Positions 1 through 11,000 of a stretch of DNA of 64,000 nt are shown in pieces. Source of the stretch: Apostichopus japonicus (taxonomy: Eukaryota > Echinodermata > Holothuroidea > Aspidochirotida > Stichopodidae). The first letter of the stretch is position 1. The number at the start of each line of letters is the position of its first letter. The stretch is from NCBI RefSeq assembly GCF_037975245.1, contig NC_092569.1, forward strand, positions 26,715,168 through 26,779,167. Direction: 5' to 3'. The translations under genes and the position numbers were made by a program. The notes below the pieces were generated by a model. The model did no database searches. It saw nothing but the letters and a program-made list of their open reading frames with translations, and was not told the DNA's origin.

Positions 1-282
1 CGGAAGTGTAAATGAATAGAACTGACAATGAACAGATAGGTAACGGACGTTACACGGAAGAAACGGAAGAACTTAGGCCAGGAAAGTATAACAGACAGAC
101 ATAGAACGGAGATGCATCGTACCTCCACCATGTCCACTCCAAGCGTCCCATGCCTCATTCTGCTCCTATAACCTCTACCGTCAACACCTACATCATGGAC
201 CCTTCAAAAAGATTCAAGCTTCAGACCGCAGTGTCAGCTTTACAAGCACAGATGCGCATCACTGAAGCCAACATCAAGACCA

Positions 283-480
283 ATGAACTAGTCAAGAAGA
301 GAAGGAAGAGACATGCTCGGCGTAAATGCTGGTCTAGGGCCTTGCTAGGTCCAGAAGACGGCAGTTTGGTCTTTATGACCAACTAATGCAGGAGCTGTGA
401 ATGGAAGACCAAAATCTTTCATCAACTTCATGAGGATGCCCCTGATTTTGAGGCACTCCGGAGGCCCAGGTTTTAGACCG
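283..480 (+). pseudogene. PIF/Harbinger transposase fragment (decayed)
   Basis: A basic stretch (KKRRKRHARRKCWSRA) is followed, after a frame change, by QFGLYDQLMQEL, a stop, then MEDQKSFINFMRMP. This order (basic W/R-rich start, then x-Y-D/E-x-L-M-x-E-L, then E-D-x-x-x-x-x-N-F-x-R-M) is what I know from the N-terminal region of PIF/Harbinger transposases (HARBI1-like). The frame is broken by at least one shift and one in-frame stop, and the DDE catalytic region is absent, so this is a relic. The assignment rests on motif memory only. Confidence 0.45.
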
Positions 481-486
481 TTTCTT

Positions 487-770
487 CTCCGTTGTTAGTT
501 CGGTATGTCCGTTACTTTTCCGGTACTGCAAAGTTTTGTATGTTCTTTATCCGTTAATTGTCCGTTGGTGTTCATTAGTTCGTATGTTGTTATTCCGTTG
601 TTCATCCGTTGTTCGTCCGTTGCTGTCCGTCCCTTGTATGTTTGTAATCCGTTTTCACCGTTGAACTTCCGGTACGTTGCAATCTCCAGATGCATGCGCG
701 ACAACTTTTGCCAACGGAAATAACCGGATGACTGTTTTTCGCGAGTACTCTTATCCGTTTGTGTAATCCG
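487..770. repeat. CCGTT-rich subterminal-type repeat region
   Basis: About ten copies of TCCGTT/CCGTT lie within 280 bases, mostly on one strand, with the complementary AACGGA appearing at the right edge (near 713) and at the left edge of the window (near 43-75, AACGGA, ACGGAAGAAACGGAAGAAC). Repeated short words of opposite orientation at two ends around a transposase relic are typical of subterminal transposase-binding repeats of a cut-and-paste element. The left end may lie outside the window. Confidence 0.35.
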
Positions 771-780
771 GCGAGATGCG

Positions 781-2091
781 ACTGGGCCTTAACATTGGAG
801 GTGTTCAAATTGCAGATTCCCCATCAGTTGACAGGAGAGTAATTTTACTTATGAAAGAAGTTTCAACTTTGCTCTGAACGTGGATGATTCTTAAACAATC
901 TTTAACTATCAAACAGGTGGCCTGAACAATTATGGGTTGAAGGGAATCACCTCTTGAAAATTATAAGTGGATTTCCCAAGGTCTTTGAGTACCCCCGGCG
1001 AGAATTTCAAACACGCCAGGACTTGGAAGAACAATACTCATATTATGAAAGTTTTGTAGGCCTATAATGTATGTTATGTAAGCTCTGATTATGAACCTAA
1101 TATATTCATTTCAATTTTCAAGAATACTTGTATTTTGTTTTCCACACGTAATTTAAAACTCAGTCATCTTGGCAGCTCTTCAGAAAGTCATGCTGGTGGT
1201 CGCTGTTTTAGCCAAATGTCAACATATCTGAATGCAGAATGCAGGAGTTCGTTGGTAAACATAGCAGTTGCTAACATGATGTACATGGGGAAGTTTTTTT
1301 TTATCATCATGATTTCATATGAATTTGATGTATACAATAACATGTTTGTAAACATTGATATATTGAGACTTGTAACCAATATATGTTTATGCCCAATTGA
1401 TATAAAATTTACATGGTCAACCCATGTTAAGGATATTCTGTTCAGGTCAAGTATCTGCAACATGTTCCAATTTTCCTGCTTAAAGGCATGATTGCATTGC
1501 AATGAACTTGAAAGCATTTCAATGTACACAGACAGAAGGTACGTATGCAGCTACTGAAGTGAGCTGTATGATGTCAAATTGTAGTTAGCAGCTTCCGAAT
1601 TAAGATGTAAAATGCATGTTTAGTGGTGAAAAGTACTTTCATTAAGGTAAAACTTGAGCTGTTGACCTCACTGCAATATCGGAATGAACGTTATAGATCT
1701 CCTAGTTGAACATACTGCGAGCGGCTGTTGCGAGCTGACACCTTGCCAAACTTTGTCTGTTCAAGGTGAGAATACAGCTTGTCTAATGAACATAATATTA
1801 CAGTACAGCGAGCGAATTGTAATGGGTCCATCTGACAAGATATTAACGACTTAAGAGAATTTAGGACTAAACGCTCACAGGTCTACATGGCAACCGAAGT
1901 TAAAACAATAGGTCGAAGATCATTCATGCGTGTTATTATTGGCTCTTTGGGCGCAGGGATGATACATGGCTGTTTCGAAATAGATCATGGAATGGACTGT
2001 GTAGTGAAACACATATTGAAGATATGTAAGTAAATATACCAGCTAACTGTCGACTTGCACAATCTCTAAGCACACAGGGGGGGGGGGGGGG
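781..2091. other. No gene recognised; ends in a 15-G tract
   Basis: Unique-looking AT-rich DNA. The open frames here overlap on both strands and show no family motif or codon pattern I would trust. It ends with a run of 15 G (2077-2091) that marks the truncated edge of the LINE remnant next to it. Confidence 0.5.
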
Positions 2092-2520
2092 ATAGATTAT
2101 AAGGGCCAGCAGCCTTAGATGGAATAATCTTTCTAAAATTATGCCGAACTTCCTCTTTAGTGATCACCGTCAAAAAGGGCACAGAATTTGTGAGAATTAA
2201 CACATAGGAGGTTGTCAACTGTGGTCGAAAAAATCATGACAATCAAAACGGCTGTAAAATGCATTCAAAGCATTAGCATAATCCAAATAAATATTAGGTA
2301 AGACACTACGTTTGTTGTCGTTCACACACCCACTCATTAATCGCAAACCGTCCCATACACGTTTCATGTTATTGTCGGTGAAATGATCTTCAACCTTTTC
2401 CTTATAAACCACATGTCTCTCTGTCTTAATTGCTCTATTCAATTCTTTCTGTATCGCTTTGCAGTTCTTCTTTATTGCCTCTACCAGACCGCCCCTTCTT
2501 AAGGCTAATGATCCCTTTAA
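2092..2520 (-). pseudogene. Non-LTR retrotransposon ORF2 fragment (endonuclease-RT linker)
   Basis: On the minus strand the region reads EAIKKNCKAIQKELNRAIK, then YKEKVEDHFTDNNMKRVWDG, LMSGC, YANALNAFYSRFD, and after a one-base frame change ITKEEVRHNFRKIIPSKAAG(P). This is the linker between the endonuclease and reverse transcriptase of LINE ORF2 proteins, ending in the well-known x-x-K-A-A/S-G-P-D motif that opens the RT domain. The RT catalytic core is missing because homology stops at the G tract. CR1/RTE-like affinity is likely but not determined. Confidence 0.75.
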
Positions 2521-2522
2521 TC

Positions 2523-2868
2523 CAGTGGCGGAACTAGAGGTATTGGTCAGGAGGGGCGAGAATGGTCTGTAGGGGCGCTTTCGACACTATCTAAGCGGAG
2601 GGCCACCACTAGTTGGCGCGTAGCGTATAGACAATTTTTGAGTAAAGATACTCCCTAGATCCCCGGAATGACACTTTCCGGGCCTGGCTAATTTGCAGAT
2701 AAACGAAGAATAAATAGGTGTCATCGCCAAATTACACCAACAAAATGTGACAAATGTCAATAAGTAGATGAGAGCGCAATAAAAAAGTCAATAATCTAGA
2801 ATAAGTAAGTGGTAAAGAGCTGAAAAGGGCGCCAGCAGTCCATTTGAGTCCGTCGGGGGGGGGGGGGG
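2523..2868. repeat. Possible hAT-like element end (unpaired) and G tract
   Basis: CAGTGGCGGAACTAGAGG at 2523 resembles the terminal repeats of the hAT-like elements elsewhere in the window (CAGTGGCGTA...), but no matching opposite end or 8-bp duplication of CTTTAATC was found. A run of about 13 G lies near 2857-2868. No coding content. Confidence 0.25.
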
Positions 2869-2879
2869 ACATCACCTCA

Positions 2880-3580
2880 AGCCCTGCCCACTAATTAATG
2901 TTCATAATATCACATTGAACATGCATTATCATGTACCCGCTATCTATCAACACCTTCACACAAATTATGATTCAATTCTGAAAATGTTTACATTTGACCC
3001 TGTGACCTCATTAATATTCTTGAAATGTGCACCAAAATCAATGGGGCTCTGACTTTCGGTTGCGGAGTTATAAGCATTTGAAGATTTTTACGTTTGACCC
3101 TGTGACCTCATTATTGTTTATTAGATGAGCACCAAAATCAATAAGGTTCTTATACTCAGTATGGCGCATAAATTTTTCAAGTATGACTTCAATACATATA
3201 CTTTTCATTGTCCAGTTACCGTATTGACAAGCTATTTTAGTGAAAATCAACTTAAGCCCCTCCCCCTAATAAATATGCATAATATCAACTTGAACATATG
3301 TTACCATGTACCCACTGTCTACCAACACATTAAAACCAAGTATGAATAAATTCTGACTTTTGGTTGCGGAGTTATTAGCATTTGGAGATTTTCACATTTG
3401 ACCCTGTGACCTCATTATTCATTAGATGAGCACCAAAATCAATCTACTCACTATGGCGCATCTATGAACCAAGTATGACTTCAATCCAACTTGCCATTCT
3501 TGAGTTATCATGTTTACGAACCAAGTGCGTCACATACACACACATACACCCTGCACACACACACACACACACACACACAA
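2880..3580. repeat. Dispersed tandem-like repeat array ending in CA microsatellite
   Basis: Phrases recur two to three times at spacings of roughly 90-300 bases: TTTGACCCTGTGACCTCATT, GAGCACCAAAATCAAT, TTGCGGAGTTATTAGCATTT and CATGTACCCACTGTCTACCA. The array ends in a (CA)n tract (about 3536-3580). Related arrays occur at 14430-14930, 21140-21990 and 38881-40140, each carrying AAGTATGA, a TGACCTCATTAATATTCAT-type word and an (AC)n tail, so this is one dispersed family, not coding. Confidence 0.7.
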
Positions 3581-3589
3581 AATCCCATA

Positions 3590-4944
3590 AGATATCAACA
3601 AAGATGATCCTCTATTACTTTTAGGCAATTTTTTTTTCACGATGATCATGTACAAGTCAGAAATCATGGCTTGTTCTTATCAGTAAACCTGTAAGTTTAA
3701 ATTTACATATAGTATTTTGTTCACACCAACGCTTATTGGTGATATTTCAATTGAGGATATTATATTTAGTTGGAATTTGAATAAATGAAATAGGGTCATC
3801 AGAAACATCATCATTTTTTTCCTTTTATCTTTTTTATGCTGGTTTCAATTTTTCTTGATACATCATTTTTTTAGTTTCGTTCATATCTCGTTCATATCTA
3901 CTAGAAACGCGAATTGAACGGGTTTTAACTGTGCGGTCATTATGTGTAAACTGTAGGTTAAACCGATTTTTTTCATTGTTATGACGTCATTTTAAAACTT
4001 TTGTAGGATTGGACGGACCTACAGAACATAGAAAGGAAAGACAGCCCAGCAACAACTAAATATCTAAGTTATTGCTCTGTCTAATCTCGACTAATTAATC
4101 CCATCTTAATCCCAGCTCCAAAAGCAAGCTGTACTGATAACGGCAGTGTATAGAAATCAATTGATCGTACATAATACACGAAGCATTTATTTCGTCATGA
4201 AGCCATTAATCATAAATTTACGAGTAATTTTGAGACTTTCTTGGCTGTTAACCTCCTAATTCACGTGATTACAGATACGAAATCGGCTCATTAATTTTTA
4301 TTGATCGACGTACGAAAGCAATAAAGTTATGAAAAGCACGCATTTTGGAACTTTATGGAGGATATTTATTAATGTTTGGTTAGTATTTTGGATGTTTAAA
4401 TGTACGGTTTACTGTTATGTTAATCACCCTGAAAAGAAAAGAAACGATGAACGCTTGTGTTGGTTGCCTAGGAAATCTATTGTGACTAAGAAAGAAATAA
4501 ACAGAAGAAATAGAAGAAGAACAAATATCCATTTGAAAGGTACAACACGCTTGCTCGATTAAATCATATATTATTATGAGCTGCTTTAAAATCCACACCA
4601 GACATCATTTGGTTACGGAGGCACCCACCCAAATCATCCACACCAGCGCTATTAAATATCCGTTAGAAATATTCTCCATTGTGAAAGATATTATGTGCGG
4701 AAGACCTGTGTTCTTTTGTTCATGGAAATGCACTTTCTATTGGATTTGTATCCTTACAGTTCAGCCTATGTCTGATAATAAGACGAGGAGCCATCATTCT
4801 TAAGGGAATTTGCATCGCTTTTTCTTTTGAACTTTGAGCTGAGGATTCATTTGCAAATTATTCTTGAATTTTCTTTACATCTCAATAGCTAAAGTGTCTC
4901 TGTGTGTTGGCTTTATCCTAATTATTTTTGTAACAAGAAGAAAC
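3590..4944. other. Upstream flank of FReD gene A; nothing else recognised
   Basis: AT-rich DNA with no recognisable repeat or gene. Small open frames at 4329-4562 and 4576-4803 show no family motif. The last few hundred bases should hold the promoter and 5' UTR of gene A, but no convincing TATA box could be picked. Confidence 0.5.
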
Positions 4945-5014
4945 ATGAAGCTTTCTAAATTGACCATTATCAAGCTTTTGATGGTTCATCTAGTAACTAC
5001 TGCTTTGACTAAAG
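4945..5014 (+). CDS. FReD gene A exon 1 (signal peptide)
   Basis: ATG at 4945 opens MKLSKLTIIKLL..., a short basic start with a hydrophobic core ending in TTALTK, then the donor G|GTAAGC. It ends in phase 1, as does gene B exon 1. The frame stays open upstream, but without another ATG before a non-hydrophobic stretch, so 4945 is the natural start. Confidence 0.7.
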
Positions 5015-8000
5015 GTAAGCATATTATATCTTTCTATAGTATCTTTATAAGTATCCTTCTATAGGTGTGGGTATTTTATATGATGGGAGAGCAGGAAGGG
5101 GTGTCTCAACTATCCTAAAAATTTATTTTATTTATGATTTTATTTATATTCTCGAAAGTCTAAAACCTAAGCTTCTCTCAAAGGCACACTGGAGGTGGGG
5201 CAGGGGGGGGGGTTGGGGAGGTTCTACACGATTGCAGAATCTCCCCATCCCTTTTTTTTTCCTGGAGAAGTTTAAACACTCTCTGACAAAATGGTTCTTC
5301 TGTATATATTCCTAACAACAAATTCCAGTATTTGAATGTTATTTCAACATACGGGAAATTCTGTAATCACGTTTTCCAACGGGACTCTTTTTAACTACAT
5401 TTTGATATAGCTTAAACAAAAGGCCCTTTGTTAGCTTGCTCAAATGAAAAAAAGAGTATTTCTTCCCAAACGGTGCACTTATTATATATTAAAGTCGGCA
5501 CTAGGGGTTTACCATCAATCCAAACTTTTTCAACCTCACACAAAGTATTTATAAAACAAAAATGCGTTTTTGGCTTCTTATATGTGGACCTCATACTATA
5601 GTCTAAATATATGCCTCAGAAATGCACCAGTTGGCGTAGCCGCGGACCACATACCTCCCTAATGGATAGGGAAACATAGGTTTTCAATTACCCCATGGAA
5701 GCACCCTCCTCCATTATAAAGTCCTTGCTTTACTTCTGGCCCTCCCATTAAGGTTCAGGCCTCTACTTAAATCAGCCGGAGGAAATTTTGAGTCTAAAAT
5801 TATATTTATTATTACAGCCTTCCTTTTAGACTTGACTCATATTATCTTAATAATAGTGTATATATGCCTCACACTGCATCATTTTTCTTCTAAGTTTTTT
5901 TAATTTTGTCGGGGTGTTGGGGGGGGGGGGGAAGGGAGGGAGGGAGCGACACCCCTACATGTGAGTCGGCTTCAATATCCCCACGGCAAATACTTTATTC
6001 GCATCAGACCCTCCAACTAAGATTCAGGTGTCTAGCTTCAATCAGTCGGGGGATCGTTTGAGTCTATTATTATTTATTGTAGCAATCTTCCGTATAAAGT
6101 GTTACTTCTGTGTTACTCTCTTTGCGTCAGAATGCACCAAATAAAATTGTATATATCTTTTGTGGGGAGGACCCCCAGACCCCCCTACCTACATAGGATT
6201 CGATTTTAAGGACCCCAGGGTAGTCCTCTGCCTTTATTAAAAAAAAAATATTGTTTTGCCTTTGGCCTTTCTATAAGAGTTCAGCTTCCTATCTAAATCT
6301 GTCCGAAAAGTTTTGAATTTGGCCTCTCCCCCTCCCCCTCTACCTCTAAAATGCTGCGCACGCCACTTGGGCAACCGATTGCTGGGAGTAGGGTAATCCA
6401 AATTTGGCAATAATTAGATCATTTTTATATATGATTCATTGATATTTTAAAGAAATCAAAGTGGGTATCAAAGATAGACTCGAAGAGCTGTTTTAGTGTT
6501 TCATACTAATTTAAATAACAACAGGAAATTGAATGCAGCTTAACTGCTGATAATATATAAATAAAATCATTAAGAAAACATATATACTAATCACAATTTC
6601 AGTATAATGATGCACTTTGAATTTGGCCCATCCCCCTCCCCCTCTACCTCTGACATGCTGCACACGCCACTGGGGCACTTTTCCTCACAAAATATCACTT
6701 TAATATTGTCTTATTGGCTTCTCTCTCCCCCCCTCCAAATAAAAACTGTGACTGATGCACGACTCCAATATCAGCTTTCACAGTCTGTTGTCCCATAGTC
6801 ACTTCGTCAAACGCCTCCATCTCGACAAAGAGACTGAGATCACGTGACAAGGCTTGACAAATCATACAGCGACACAAGTTCATAATAGATATGTAGCGTC
6901 TATGGAACGAACGGACCATAGGCTGTCGTGTTTTCGCATACATACGTCATAGGACTGTAAGCCGTCCAAATCGTCAAAGGACAGGATAGAACTTTGCAAA
7001 ACCTACACAGGTGTTAAAATACTCAAGGGGTGGGGCGGGGGGGGGGGTAGATTCTACACTGTCACACCGGTTTCGTCCTTTTGGGACTCATTAGGCGAGG
7101 GTAGGAACCGAACCCGGACCTTCCGTGTGAGAGAGGTATAAGTCCGTATCACTCCGTCACAGTGATGTTACTTCTGTGATTGAGTATTATATATGGCTTT
7201 TTATTACAACATTTATTGTTGCTTCCTCTCTATTGCAGATATGGTTGTTTACTTTGCCAAATTAATATACGTTGCGGGTTGTTTGCTTTCCTTTCAAGTC
7301 GTATGCTCAGAAACCATGATTTGATTTTGATTTCTAAGAACCTGTCAGATTTACTACCAACACCGAACCGTTAATATTTACTTTAAGATAATAGTTTACA
7401 TGTTTACACTTACCGGGTGTGTTTCGTTCCGCAATTCAACATAGCCTTTGGCGAGCATACTAAAAAATGAAATTACAATTGATTGTATACAACCATAAAC
7501 TCCAAGATTGATTTTTTTGATGAGTATTAATGAGCAAGAAGTTACTGATTCAATTCCGTTCTCAATAGTTCTTCACACAGACACAGACGTTCGAGTGCGA
7601 TTAAACAGGTCTTACACTCAATACAATTTTATAAAATTACAACATACCTTTTTTTTCACTATATATTTAAAATGAATGGGCATCGGGGTGGGTAGGAAAT
7701 TCAGCTTCCCCTGGACTGATTTAAGTAGGGCATGTATTTTGGTGGACTGGTGACAGGCGGATCCACTGTTTCATAAAGGGGATGATGTGACCATGGGATC
7801 GTTGGACCTGACTCCACGTTGTTGGGGTAGGGCTGAGGGGGGGGGTGATAAATAAATTTGAAACGGTGCATTCTAAAGTATGTGAAGACTTTAAATTAGG
7901 TTTTATAATACGGTTAGACAATAAGCAGGGTTTATATTTTAATGAACGTCTCCTCTCCCATTTTTACTTATCACCGAAGACGAAAAGTTTGTTTATTCAG

Positions 8001-11000
8001 ATCTATTCTCTTGGCTATAATGTTACCGCTCCCAGGATCGTAAGTATATGGGAAGAAAAAACTCTACATAGAATTATTGACCAAAATGACTATTTTATTT
8101 CGCACTTAAATTAACCGATTCTCCTCAAATATGCTAATTTTGTGGTTCTGAGAATGACACTCTGGAGCACCATGGCAGTTTTGGTACTATACTCTTCTGT
8201 TGAGAACAATTTTGGAAGGAAACTTGTTGAAAAAATTCGAGAGAAATGAGGGACATGGATTCATTATAGCGTTGCACAAAGTCTGATTAATTTTTCTCCT
8301 TAATTCATGCACAACATTTTTTATATTCATATGGAACTTCGTTGCTCCTGATGAGACCAACCTGCTACTATAAATTCAAATTTATCTATGGAGTTGTACT
8401 TTCTATTTTGGTTAAACGCAAGAATATCGAGATAATAATTAGTTCAATGCGTTCTTTAATTACATTTAATATTTAATGCTTTGTTACTGCTCTTTGTTCT
8501 CAAGTTCATTTGATCGTTTTTGTCATTTTAGCTGTATAGTTTCCTTTTCCATCGGCGATATCTTGAGTATTATTTACGCTATCTAGCATTATGTAGAACG
8601 AATCTATTTACGATAAAATATATCATGCACCATATATGTCATATTTGGCTTCCCATGTTTAAGCTATTGTTATCGAAAAGAACGAAATTAATAAAAGAGA
8701 GATGAAAATCTAAACAAAACTGTGCGACAAATCCTAAGTCTTCCAGACTTCCTACAACCCAAAGTACGTGTGGAGGTAACACTGGTTATAAGGAACTATA
8801 CGCTGTTCGATATATCCCCGTGCACATTGCCAAAGAGACTAATGTTACTATACTAAATTTCCCATTAATATTCCTACCCTCCCTTTCTTGGGTCTAACAA
8901 TGTTGTTTTAATTGTTGGATGTATAATTTGTAAAGGAGGCAAATGACGAATATAGGTGAAATAGACACTATTTTCTGCCTGCGTTTCAATAACCGTAAGA
9001 AGTCGAAACGGGACCGTTTCTTTTTTGTGATACACCGTGTGCTGACCACTACAAATCTCCCCCATATTCCCGCCAAAATGTTAAATGTATTTTAAAATAT
9101 TTCAGATTTCAAATCTACTCAGTGCAGAACGAATGCGAAAAGAACTAGGGTATGATTTTTCCGGATCAATTCACGCCTCAACGATCTTGACATAGAGTTA
9201 TTTTTGCGAACACTAATAAAGTTCCATATCATAATTTGATTAGTAAAAATCCTACTTATAACAATGTTGATTATAATTGGGCGATAGTTTTTTTGATGCC
9301 CTCTAATTAGGTCTTTAAATAAGTCTTCATTCATACTTAGTAAAGATTCCTAAATCCTACTGGTCCATTCAGGTCAGCTGACCGTGGTTAATCCTGTGAG
9401 TAACGCACGGTAAAATTACGGGGCATCACTTTAATAAATCTTTGGTTATATGTAACCAAAAATGTTTTGTTTTATGATTCCCCCCCCCCCCACACAAATG
9501 GTAGTGTATGAATGAACGGGTGCACTCGAGCTCCGCTACGCTCCGCCCTCGTGCATCGCTTGCATTATCACGATCGGGGGATCGTGCATTAATCCATGTG
9601 AGTAACGCACGCTAGACCGTTGATTAACCCCTTATTTGTTTCTCGCCCAGAATCTTGGGTAGGCCTACTAATTGTTTGCTATATATAGAATAAAATGTAA
9701 AGGTTGTCTTTTTATGATCTTCTTGTAATGAAGATATCGAAAAGTTAGAACATTTATGTTGGTCCTATATACCCTTATGTCTAGATACAGACTATATAGT
9801 TCATATCTGTTGAGTAAAAGATTTTCATTGCACTTAAGAAGTAAATACAATTAGATATAAAAATAAAATAAATAAATGAATATCCGGAAGATATGACGTA
9901 AAATATGGATATTTTAAATTGCAATCTCAATAACAAACGTCCCAACTATGTAGCATTTAATTATAAATTCAAGTGTTGACTTTCAAGAGAAGAACGTATT
10001 TTTCAAAAACAAACAAAAAACAAGAGCTATGTGGAACATGCCTTACCTTCAGATCAGGCCTCGACAATTTTTTTTAAAACTACTCGCCAACTGGCGATCG
10101 AGTCTAAAATTCTAATGGGCCAAAACGTTAAATTTACTCGCCATCATTTTCTAGCTAAGTGTTTGTGTGATATAAGCCTAGGTAGTATGTTGCCTATAAC
10201 TTAGGATATCGCGTTATAGTGTTACTTACTGTTAGTTGTTTACAGCAAAAACGATCTATTTAAATTGTGTTCGTCAAAAGTGATTAAAACATGATATATT
10301 TGTAAAAGTGACCACAAAAATAAGCAATGACATGGCTGACCATCTGTAACTTTCACTGGCCATGACATAAGAATACTGTATCAGTGTATGTGTTAGTATA
10401 TCGTTAACAAGTTAAGATAACGCTTGGTACTGACAATTATTATTATCGATGATTACTGAGTGTCCGACTTGCAGCTTTCACTGGTCAGGTCTCGAGAATT
10501 ATCAATTTTTGGGACTCAAAATTAATCCAATAAACTTCCTGTTGTTCATTTGGAGAAATGTAATGTTATTTCGGCAAAACAATTATTTTACGTTTGTTTC
10601 CTTGAAAGTTCAGTTCATATCAATACACTTCGTAGAAAGTCACCGCACCTGAAAAATTCTCCGTACATAATGCACTTAAGTTAAGAATAGTGGGCGATTT
10701 TACACAGTTATCTCCCATTCATATTGGTCGTTCAACAAAAATGCGATTTGGACTTGCTTCAAGTTCACTGCAATAAACTTTCTTATACTAATATACATTT
10801 ACTGTTACTGACGAAGGAAGAAACCACCAAGCTCAGACAGCAGTTACATTGTGATACTTTAAAACTTTTTGGTGAAAATACGCGGGCTTTTTTTTTCCTT
10901 ATATTTTTTTAGCACACATTCTGTTTCTGCTAAGGTTCCGCGCATACTGCTTGCTTACTTATCTTTGGGAAATGAATACATGATGTTGTTGAATGAAATT

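Noticed and set aside
2523-2868. A complete hAT-like element starting at 2523, and another at 60229
   Set aside because: Only one terminal repeat was found for each and no 8-bp direct repeat; not enough to call an element.
7845-8114. 89-codon plus-strand frame in gene A intron 1
   Set aside because: No motif, no splice signals, and no homology I can name; kept only as part of the intron description.
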